This document shows, piece by piece, positions 1-5,979 of a stretch of 64,000 nt of DNA. Every line of letters starts with the position of its first letter. Position 1 is the stretch's first letter. A program made the position numbers and the translations under genes. A model generated the notes under the pieces. That model was given only the letters and a program-made list of their open reading frames with translations, ran no database searches and was not told the origin of the DNA. Source of the DNA: an uncultured Chitinophagaceae bacterium (GTDB taxonomy: Bacteria; Bacteroidota; Bacteroidia; Chitinophagales; Chitinophagaceae); assembly GCA_936908745.1 (NCBI GenBank), contig CAKZFX010000020.1, positions 93,399-157,398 of the forward strand, given 5' to 3'.

Positions 1-184
1 AACTGCCTTTGATACTCAGGTAAACATAAAACGTGGTATTGATCAGCCCTGTAGGATAAACCAGTATATTCTCTTTGCGTGAAAACCAAACGCTGATGAT
101 ACCGGAGAACACGGCAATGTATTCCAGCCATGTGGTATGTATCATCCCGTTTACAAACTGCTCATATATTTCCGGTAATGTCAA
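1..184 (-). CDS. pnuC: Nicotinamide mononucleotide transporter PnuC, N-terminal part
   Basis: Reading leftwards, the frame encodes an N-terminus with EIYEQF, then TTWLEYIAVFSGIISVWFSR and KENILVYPTGLINT, the characteristic first membrane segments of PnuC. PnuC is an inner-membrane facilitator that imports nicotinamide riboside or mononucleotide for NAD synthesis. The gene runs off the left edge, so roughly 60 residues are visible. The start is uncertain: a TTG at 184 keeps the conserved EIYEQF segment, while the first ATG is at 145. It follows the M23 peptidase gene in the same direction by about 30 bases, so they may be cotranscribed. Family call from sequence memory; quite sure. Confidence 0.85.
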   Translation of the reverse strand, partial: MTLPEIYEQFVNGMIHTTWLEYIAVFSGIISVWFSRKENILVYPTGLINTTFYVYLSIKGS

Positions 185-215
185 ATGAAAAATTGAATGC
201 GAAAGATAAACAGGA

Positions 216-839
216 TCAGCCGGGATTGGTGTATTTGCCCCAGAACTTTAAATATTTAATACCGTTGGAGGTTTGAAAACGGGTGGCCACCTGTTGCCAT
301 TTGCCATTTTCATATCGCCACACCAAAAAATGCAAATGCGGTGTCCATGCGTAACCTGTTTTGCCACTGATGCCAATCACTTGTCCCTTTTTTACCACAT
401 CGCCTTCTTCTACCAATGCGCCATTGTGTTGCAAATGCCAGTAGCCGGCTCTTGATCCATCTGAATGTTCGATCACGATATTGTTGCCATGCGAACGGTA
501 CTTTTTGCTCATGCCGCCTTTGGTGCCATCTTCTTTTACCCGTACCACAACGCCTTCCCTTGCGGCACAAATCTTTGTTCCTTTCTTCATATTAAAATCC
601 AGTGCCGCTCTTTCTTTATGGCTGAATGAACTGAAATAACCTTGTATCACCCGGAAGGTTTTTCCTTGTTCATAAGGCAGGGCATATACATAACTGCTAT
701 CGTCTTTAATAATACCTTCCTGTAATAGTTTCACTTGCTTGCGCAAAGGATTTTTGCTTGGGGAGCAGGTAACGAAAAAACCTGTTATGATTAATATGAG
801 TACGAACAGGGTATAAAAATGCCGCATAGGAGTGATCAT
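216..839 (-). CDS. M23 family metallopeptidase, lipoprotein
   Basis: Predicted lipoprotein of about 207 residues: the N-terminus has a hydrophobic stretch ending in a lipobox-like FVTC, so it is probably anchored in the envelope. The catalytic domain is of the LytM/M23 zinc peptidase type: the first ligand pair is seen in SHKERAALDF (H...D) and the second as HLHF near the C-terminus, with the typical GNNIVIEHSDG and WHLQ motifs between. M23 enzymes cleave peptidoglycan cross-links. A second in-frame ATG 12 bases inside (at 827) gives a better signal peptide (MRHFYTLF) and may be the real start. A paralog lies at 1539-2123 with the SRPBCC gene between them, suggesting local duplication. Confidence 0.85.
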   Translation of the reverse strand: MITPMRHFYTLFVLILIITGFFVTCSPSKNPLRKQVKLLQEGIIKDDSSYVYALPYEQGKTFRVIQGYFSSFSHKERAALDFNMKKGTKICAAREGVVVRVKEDGTKGGMSKKYRSHGNNIVIEHSDGSRAGYWHLQHNGALVEEGDVVKKGQVIGISGKTGYAWTPHLHFLVWRYENGKWQQVATRFQTSNGIKYLKFWGKYTNPG

Positions 840-957
840 GATACCTAAAAATAACAGGGAAAACGCCTCTTTGTTGTTAAGCGGGATTAAAATTTTGTAC
901 CCGGTAAAAAGTTGCGTCAGCGGAGACTACCAGTAAACCTATTAACTGATAAACCTG

Positions 958-1479
958 TCAACTATTCCCTTCCACCATCTTTTTCAAATTATTCAATCCC
1001 TGTTCAAATTGTTTGTGTAAGTTTTTTAAAATCATCGGTCCCATCAGGCTGGCTACCGGGAAAGGGAAAGCACCGTTGTTTTGCCAGGTGACTTTGGTTT
1101 CGCCATCGCCCCAGCTTTCAAACAGCCAGTTGTCTTTTGCTTTGGACGCAAAGGGTTTGATAAACTCCAGCGTAAAATGGATATGTTTTGCATCGAGGCT
1201 GTTCAGCGTTAAACTGCCAACGCCTACTTTCCTGCCTTCCCATGCATACTTATGTCCCGGCTGACCAGGATCGCCGGTGATTTTATTTTTAGCCGTCGGG
1301 TCCGTTTGTTGCCAGGGATTCCATTGGCTGTAATGATGCAGGTTGCTTACAAAACCCATCACCTCTGATTGTGGCTTCGCGATGATAATAGATTTCTCTA
1401 CATTATACGTTTTAGGCAACAAAGCTGCGATCAGCAACAGCAACGCCATCAGGCCAAGGAAAACATAGAGGACAATCAT
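958..1479 (-). CDS. SRPBCC (polyketide cyclase-like) membrane-anchored protein
   Basis: 173 residues: an N-terminal hydrophobic helix (about residues 1-22), then a START/SRPBCC fold recognisable by the KSIIIAKPQSEVMGFV opening, SQWNPW, and a C-terminal long helix ending in LKNLHKQFEQGLNNLKKM. Such proteins bind hydrophobic ligands; no substrate can be deduced. The layout is the same as that of the protein at 20056-20589, so the genome carries at least two paralogs. It sits between two M23 peptidases in the same orientation. No catalytic residues can be named. Confidence 0.75.
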   Translation of the reverse strand: MIVLYVFLGLMALLLLIAALLPKTYNVEKSIIIAKPQSEVMGFVSNLHHYSQWNPWQQTDPTAKNKITGDPGQPGHKYAWEGRKVGVGSLTLNSLDAKHIHFTLEFIKPFASKAKDNWLFESWGDGETKVTWQNNGAFPFPVASLMGPMILKNLHKQFEQGLNNLKKMVEGNS

Positions 1480-1538
1480 GTGTGTAATTTAAAGACAGGT
1501 AAGTTACTGCATTCGGCGAAGCAATTATCAACCATTTG

Positions 1539-2123
1539 TCATAAATGACGTGTACGGTAAAATTTGCCGGGCCGCAGGTAAATAACACCTTTCTGCGTAT
1601 AAAAACGTGTGGCTAACTGTGTATAGTTGCCTGACGCATCATAACCCTGCACTTCAAAATGCAGGTGCGGGAAAGCCGAGTAGCCGGTGTTTCCACTAAA
1701 GCCAATAGGCTGGCCAGCCTGCACCGTGTCGCCAACATTGACGAGCACACCGTCTTTTTGCAGGTGCCAGTAATTGGCTGTTGAACCATCATCGTGTTTT
1801 ATGCTGATATAATTGCCGTCGGATAAATTTTCCGGTTTCAGACCGCCTTTCTCTGAATCTTCGCGCAGCGAAGTGACCACGCCGGCACGGGCAGCACAAA
1901 TTTTTGTACCGTTCTTTATTTTAAAATCCAATGCCCGTTCTCCCTTGTGGCTGAAACTGCTTTCGTAAGCCTGGATGAGAAATACTTTTTTCTTATTCTC
2001 AAACGGAAGATTGTAGATATAGCTGCTGTCTTTTTTAAACTTTCCATTCTTCAGGTCGGCAATGGAATAATCCTGTGCGGCGCAGCAGCAAGGCAGCAAT
2101 AAAAAAAGGAGGTAGCGGGTCAT
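1539..2123 (-). CDS. M23 family metallopeptidase, secreted
   Basis: 194 residues with a short signal sequence (MTRYLLFLLLPCCCAAQ, a cluster of three Cys that could serve as a lipobox). The M23 zinc-binding residues are present: SHKGERALDF (H and D) and HLHFEV near residue 160, with YISIKHDDGS and WHLQKDG in between. It is clearly paralogous to the peptidase at 216-839 (same order of motifs, same RFYTQKGVIYL-type tail). Expected role: peptidoglycan endopeptidase in the periplasm. Directly upstream lies a short tandem repeat containing TAACTTTT boxes that may carry the promoter. Confidence 0.85.
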   Translation of the reverse strand: MTRYLLFLLLPCCCAAQDYSIADLKNGKFKKDSSYIYNLPFENKKKVFLIQAYESSFSHKGERALDFKIKNGTKICAARAGVVTSLREDSEKGGLKPENLSDGNYISIKHDDGSTANYWHLQKDGVLVNVGDTVQAGQPIGFSGNTGYSAFPHLHFEVQGYDASGNYTQLATRFYTQKGVIYLRPGKFYRTRHL

Positions 2124-2124
2124 G

Positions 2125-2175
2125 GCTAAAAAGTTAGGTGCGTCTAAAAAAAGTTAGGCTTGTCTAAAAAAATAC
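2125..2175. repeat. Imperfect tandem repeat carrying minus-strand -7-like boxes
   Basis: Three degenerate units of about 19-20 bases beginning with CTAAAAA, the first two containing AAAAAGTTAGG, lie immediately upstream of the M23 gene that starts at 2123. Read on the minus strand each of the two better units contains TAACTTTTT, close to the Bacteroidota -7 consensus TAnnTTTG; the nearest one ends 5 bases before the start codon. Confidence 0.4.
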
Positions 2176-2322
2176 AGGCCCGGTTTTTTCGGTACTCCTT
2201 AAAGTTAGCTTGTTTTTCGATGTCGGGATCGCCCTTTCAGAAAGTCGTTCTATCACCCGCCGGAATCAGGCAACAATTCTCAACTTTGTAGTGTCAATCT
2301 ATTAAACATTAAATCTATCGTC

Positions 2323-2760
2323 ATGGAAAAATTGCATTTCAGCAGCACCATCAACGCACCGATCCAAAAAGTATGGGACATACTCTGGGCCGATGAAACT
2401 TATCGCCAGTGGACAGCAGCTTTCAGTGAAGGTTCTTATGCCGAAAGCGACTGGAAAGAAGGCAGCCGCATTGTATTCTTAGGGCCCAGTGGTGATGGTA
2501 TGCTGGCAAGGATTGCCGAAAAAAGAGAACCCAATTATATGGGTTTTGAACACCTCGGTATGATCAACAACGGCGTGGAAGATACAACCAGCGACAAAGT
2601 AAAAGACTGGGCGGGCGCCCGGGAAAATTATTCGCTGTCAGAAAGCAACGGCCAGACCACTGTAGCTGTTGATATGGATATCACAGAAGAATACAAAGAC
2701 ATGTTCAGCAACATGTGGCCAAAAGCCCTGGAAAAGCTGAAAGAGATTTCAGAGAAATAA
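2323..2760 (+). CDS. SRPBCC domain-containing protein
   Basis: 145 residues, cytoplasmic (no signal peptide), a complete SRPBCC/AHSA1-like fold: opens with KLHFSSTINAPIQKVWDILW, contains YRQWTAAFSEGS, a GSRIVFLGP strand and a C-terminal helix MFSNMWPKALEKLKEI. Proteins of this kind are common in Bacteroidota; the function is unknown. A CAACTTTG sequence about 35 bases upstream is close to the -7 promoter consensus. The next small gene starts 12 bases downstream and is probably cotranscribed. Confidence 0.8.
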   Translation: MEKLHFSSTINAPIQKVWDILWADETYRQWTAAFSEGSYAESDWKEGSRIVFLGPSGDGMLARIAEKREPNYMGFEHLGMINNGVEDTTSDKVKDWAGARENYSLSESNGQTTVAVDMDITEEYKDMFSNMWPKALEKLKEISEK

Positions 2761-2772
2761 ACAGCAATATCG

Positions 2773-2994
2773 ATGGTACAGGTGATAGAAATATTCCGCA
2801 CTAATATTGATTGTCCCGACAAGGCGGCAACGCTTTCGGCGGCGATCAATGGATTATTTCCGCATTACCGTATCAACTTCGACTTGCAGGATTGCGATAA
2901 GATATTACGCATCGTGGCGCAAACCGTCGATCAGCAGGCGGTGATACAACTTGCCGGAAGTCTCGGTATGAACGTGGAAGTGTTGCCGGGATAA
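2773..2994 (+). CDS. Small hypothetical protein, ferredoxin-like fold suspected
   Basis: 73 residues, no signal or membrane segment. The pattern VIEIFRTNI - helix (DKAATLSAAINGLF) - strand - strand (ILRIVAQTV) - helix (QQAVIQLAGSLG) - strand (NVEVLPG) suggests a beta-alpha-beta-beta-alpha-beta fold as in small metal-binding-like domains, but the CxxC of HMA domains is absent. It lies 12 bases after the SRPBCC gene and is followed immediately by a hairpin terminator, so it is the last gene of a two-gene unit. Function unknown. Confidence 0.65.
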   Translation: MVQVIEIFRTNIDCPDKAATLSAAINGLFPHYRINFDLQDCDKILRIVAQTVDQQAVIQLAGSLGMNVEVLPG

Positions 2995-3000
2995 AAATAA

Positions 3001-3027
3001 AACGCCGCAATGATGAGTTGCGGCGTT
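3001..3027. terminator. Hairpin terminator
   Basis: Perfect 10-base arms AACGCCGCAA / TTGCGGCGTT around a 7-base loop. It starts a few bases after the gene ending at 2994. On the minus strand the hairpin is followed by TTATTTTT, so it may also stop transcription coming from the alcohol dehydrogenase. Confidence 0.8.
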
Positions 3028-3040
3028 CTACTATAAATTG

Positions 3041-3167
3041 TTTTTACCACATACCTGCCTGTCGGCAGACAGGGGAACAATAGAAGCATAAGAACACATA
3101 GCATTTTCTATTTTTTCGTGTATCTCAATACACTCATCTATGTACCTATGATCCTATGTGGTAAAAA
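3041..3167. repeat. Inverted-repeat element A, copy 1
   Basis: 127-base element bounded by perfect 13-base inverted ends TTTTTACCACATA (3041-3053) and TATGTGGTAAAAA (3155-3167). Inside is a small hairpin, CCTGTC-GGCA-GACAGG (3058-3073). The 20 bases from 3046 recur, reverse-complemented, near 37353-37373, and the CTATG-rich right part also recurs there. No coding potential. The right end abuts the stop codon of the alcohol dehydrogenase gene. Confidence 0.75.
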
Positions 3168-4214
3168 TCATAATGTTGACATATCAATCACGAAGCGGTA
3201 ACGAACATCACCTTTCAGCATTCTTTCATACGCCTCATTGATCTCATCCATCCGGATCAGTTCAATATCACTTACAATATTATGCTCGGCGCAGAAATCA
3301 AGCATCTCCTGCGTTTCCGGCAGACCACCGATCAATGAACCCGCAAAGCTTTTACGGCCAAAAATGATATTAAATGCGGGGATCTGTGCAGGCGTTGGCG
3401 GCACACCCACGCAAACCATCACACCGTTGGTTCGTAACAAAGCGAGGTAGAAATTATAATCGTGATCAGCAGAAACCGTATCGAGTATAAAATCAAAATA
3501 GCCGGTCACATTTTTCGTTTGCTCCGGGTCGCTGGCCAAAACGAATTTATGCGCACCTAAACGTTTAGCATCTTTTTCTTTGGAAGGAGAATGACTGAGC
3601 ATGGTTACTTCTGCACCCATCGCCACAGCGATTTTTACGCCCATATGGCCCAAACCACCTAATCCTAAAACACCCACCCTTGTTCCTTTGCCTACTTTCC
3701 AGTGGCGAAGCGGTGAATAAGTGGTGATACCTGCACACAGTAATGGCGCAGCGCCATCCAGCGGCAATGAGTCAGCGATATGCAATACAAAATCTTCGTG
3801 TGAAACGATGCTCTGGCTGTAGCCGCCATGTGTGATAACGCCACTGCCATCTCGTTCAGGGCTGCCATAAGAAAATGTAGGTCCTTGTGCGCAATACTGT
3901 TCAAGGCCGTCTTTACAATTATCGCACTCGCGGCAACTGTCGACCAAACAACCAACACCGGCTTTGTCGCCAACTTTAAACTTGGTTACATGACTGCCAA
4001 CGGCTGTTACAATACCCACGATCTCGTGGCCGGGAACGCAGGGATAAATGGCATTGCCCCATTCGTTGCGGGCCGTATGCAGGTCGCTGTGGCAAACGCC
4101 GCAGTACTTGATTTCTATTTGTACATCATGAGGTTTGGGATCTCTTCTTTCGATAGTCAGCGGGGCGATAGGTGAAGTGGCGGACTGTGCGCCATAGGCT
4201 TTTGTTGCAGGCAT
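3168..4214 (-). CDS. NAD(P)-dependent zinc alcohol dehydrogenase (AdhC/YahK type)
   Basis: About 348 residues from the ATG at 4214; a longer reading from 4250 adds 12 unlikely residues. Medium-chain zinc dehydrogenase: catalytic zinc motif CGVCHSD and GHEIVG, structural zinc cysteines in CRECDNCKDGLEQYC, and nucleotide-binding loop GLGGLGHMG. The overall pattern (KAYGAQ start, GVGCLVDSCREC, FIKLD-type ending VRYRFVID) fits the cinnamyl-alcohol-dehydrogenase-like aldehyde reductases such as YahK, which use NADPH. A perfect -7 box (TAGCTTTG, minus strand, 4236-4243) lies about 21 bases upstream of this start, which supports it. The physiological substrate cannot be told. Confidence 0.9.
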   Translation of the reverse strand: MPATKAYGAQSATSPIAPLTIERRDPKPHDVQIEIKYCGVCHSDLHTARNEWGNAIYPCVPGHEIVGIVTAVGSHVTKFKVGDKAGVGCLVDSCRECDNCKDGLEQYCAQGPTFSYGSPERDGSGVITHGGYSQSIVSHEDFVLHIADSLPLDGAAPLLCAGITTYSPLRHWKVGKGTRVGVLGLGGLGHMGVKIAVAMGAEVTMLSHSPSKEKDAKRLGAHKFVLASDPEQTKNVTGYFDFILDTVSADHDYNFYLALLRTNGVMVCVGVPPTPAQIPAFNIIFGRKSFAGSLIGGLPETQEMLDFCAEHNIVSDIELIRMDEINEAYERMLKGDVRYRFVIDMSTL

Positions 4215-4235
4215 GGTATGAGGTTTTTGAGAAAA

Positions 4236-4243
4236 CAAAGCTA
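4236..4243 (-). promoter_or_regulatory. -7 promoter element of the alcohol dehydrogenase
   Basis: TAGCTTTG on the minus strand matches the Bacteroidota TAnnTTTG consensus and lies about 21 bases upstream of the chosen ATG. No clear -33 TTG was seen at the expected distance. Confidence 0.5.
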
Positions 4244-4260
4244 ACGGCAATTAGGTTGGG

Positions 4261-4640
4261 TAAGGGAATCTTTTTTTTTCACCGCAGAGAGGCTGAGGAG
4301 CAGAGTTTCGCAGAGAGATTTAACCGCAAAGGCGCAAATCTTATGTATTTCTTTGCGAAATCTTAGTGGCTTTGCGTGAAATGGTTTTACCGCGAAGATG
4401 GAAAGATGCTAAATTTTCTTTGTGCTTCTTTGTGTTTTTGTGGGAGATTTTTTCACCGCGGAGAGGCTGAGGAGCAGAGTTTCGCAGAGAGAGATTTAAC
4501 CGCAAAGACGCTAAGACGCAAAGGTTTTGTGCTTCTTTGTGGCTTCGTGGGAAATCTTTTCACCGCAGAGAACAAGAGAAAATGAGATTACGCAGAGAAA
4601 TTTCTTTTTTCTGCGAATATCTGCGAGATCAGCGGGAGGT
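4261..4640. repeat. Intergenic CACAGAG-type repeat cluster (no gene)
   Basis: This gene-free stretch is made almost wholly of degenerate units such as CACCGCAGAGAGGCTGAGG, TTTCGCAGAGAGA, AACCGCAAAGACGC and TTTGTGCTTCTTTGTGG. A block of some 45 bases starting at CACCGC near 4280 is repeated nearly exactly from about 4455. Units alternate in orientation so that long imperfect stems are possible. Open frames of 60-70 codons cross it but encode only the repeat. The same vocabulary occurs in at least seven other gaps of the window. Confidence 0.75.
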
Positions 4641-4650
4641 TTTCTAAAAT

Positions 4651-4690
4651 AAAAGCACACGCATTTCCCTAAAGGAACGGTGTGCTTTTT
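4651..4690. terminator. Hairpin terminator downstream of the small secreted protein gene
   Basis: Perfect 10-base arms AAAAGCACAC (4651-4660) and GTGTGCTTTT (4680-4689). On the minus strand it lies 30 bases after the stop of the gene at 4720-5049; A/T runs flank both sides, so it can act in both directions. Confidence 0.8.
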
Positions 4691-4719
4691 ATGCTCAGCG
4701 TTTTCTTCTTTTCTTTTAC

Positions 4720-5049
4720 TTAATAACGTCTGCCGGGACGATCATAACGATGGTCGCGACCAAACTTGCGGAAAGCTTTATCCAGTTCCCGCTGGCGTTG
4801 ATTTTGCAACGAACGGATCTTAGCTGCTTTTACCGACTGGCGCATAAACAGGCTTCTTCGTACCTGGTCGATCTTACGGTCATACTTATTATTGATCCGG
4901 TTGATCTCTGCACGCAAACGGGAATCGGCTGCAAAGCCACGATCGTTAACGGAAACCACCACACCGGGTGCAGGGCGACCTGCAAAGCGTTGTGCATCGG
5001 CTGCAAAGAATATTCCCAGCGCCATGCATAATGTAAATACTCGTTTCAT
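4720..5049 (-). CDS. Small basic secreted protein, unknown function
   Basis: 109 residues with a signal peptide (MKRVFTLCMALGIFFAADAQ, cleavage likely after AQ). The mature part is strongly basic and helical: RINNKYDRKIDQVRRSLFMR and KIRSLQNQRQRELDKAFRKF, ending GRDHRYDRPGRRY. It resembles short periplasmic helical proteins found across Chitinophagaceae, but no family was recognised. Followed by a hairpin terminator. Stand-alone gene. Confidence 0.75.
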   Translation of the reverse strand: MKRVFTLCMALGIFFAADAQRFAGRPAPGVVVSVNDRGFAADSRLRAEINRINNKYDRKIDQVRRSLFMRQSVKAAKIRSLQNQRQRELDKAFRKFGRDHRYDRPGRRY

Positions 5050-5216
5050 AATAGTACGTTTTTAAGAGTGAATCAATACTTATTGGACGCCAATTGAAAA
5101 CCGCGGCTTACAAAAACTCTGTTAAGAGATACTGTTTGTTTTGTTAAGAAGAGAGCGCAACTTTACAGCGTGGCCAACACACAATGGAAACCCGTTTTTA
5201 CCGTTAAAGAAAAATC

Positions 5217-5732
5217 ATGGCATCAACCAACCGGCCGCTTCAATGGATCGCTTTACTGGCATTGCTTGCTTATATGGCCTTGCTCACCAAAGAGATTGTT
5301 TTTAAACGCAGCAGCGTTCGCTATTATAAAAACTATTTTGCCAAAGAATACAAGCGTTACAGCATCCGCCAGGGTTGGGAGAAAGCCAACACGGTTCCTT
5401 TCCGCACTATCAATATGTATTATAAAGGTTACCAGCATCAAAATGAACATGCCACGTACAACCTGCTGGGCAACCTGCTTGGATTTATTCCTTTTGGCTT
5501 CTTATTACCGGTTGCTATTCCCTGGTTCCGGCGGTTAGTGCCGATGTTGCTGGCAATCGCTGTGGTCAGTTTAGGTTTTGAAACCACGCAACTCGTCACC
5601 GGTCTTGGCATTTTTGATGTGGATGACCTGTTGCTGAACAGCACAGGTGCATTGGCGGGTTATATAATCTTTAGTATTGGCTACTGGCTGACAAAAGCTA
5701 CAAAAAGGAAAACTGGCTTGCACACCGTATAA
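5217..5732 (+). CDS. VanZ family protein
   Basis: 171 residues with four to five membrane segments. Recognisable VanZ features: NTVPFRTINMYY, then NLLGNLLGFIPFGFLLP, a central helix and FETTQLVTGLGIFDVDDLLLNSTGALAGY, where the acidic FDVDDLLLN motif is typical. VanZ proteins are named from teicoplanin resistance clusters, but most genomic copies, including Bacteroidota ones, have no known role. It stands alone; the 3' end is followed by a CACAGAG-type repeat. Confidence 0.85.
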   Translation: MASTNRPLQWIALLALLAYMALLTKEIVFKRSSVRYYKNYFAKEYKRYSIRQGWEKANTVPFRTINMYYKGYQHQNEHATYNLLGNLLGFIPFGFLLPVAIPWFRRLVPMLLAIAVVSLGFETTQLVTGLGIFDVDDLLLNSTGALAGYIIFSIGYWLTKATKRKTGLHTV

Positions 5733-5740
5733 TTTTCTTT

Positions 5741-5850
5741 TAACCACAGGGAACACTAAGATTTGCACGGAGAGCACAAGGTATCTTAAACATCTTTGTG
5801 TCCTTTGTGAAAATAACCTTGTGCTCTTTGCGCTTAATTGTAACAATTGC
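5741..5850. repeat. CACAGAG-type inverted repeat
   Basis: Gap after the VanZ gene with AACCACAGGGAACAC and related words. It contains perfect 11-base arms GAGCACAAGGT (5772-5782) and ACCTTGTGCTC (5816-5826), so the transcript can fold into a long hairpin. Non-coding. Confidence 0.7.
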
Positions 5851-5924
5851 ACTTTAACACCGTATTTATATCGCATCCTTAAAAAATGCCGTTTATCATT
5901 TTTTCGTTAAAGGCAGCGAAACAG

Positions 5925-5956
5925 TTGTTTTCTACGAAAATTATCGTATATATTTG
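5925..5956 (+). promoter_or_regulatory. Promoter of the barrel receptor gene
   Basis: TTG (5925-5927), 21-base spacer, TATATTTG (5949-5956), matching the Bacteroidota -33/-7 pattern, 23 bases before the ATG at 5980. Confidence 0.65.
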
Positions 5957-5979
5957 CCACATATAGCCAAACCATTTGT

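Noticed and set aside
4172..4585. Two frames of 60-70 codons in the CACAGAG cluster
   Set aside because: They translate repeat DNA; identical peptide fragments recur because the repeat itself recurs.
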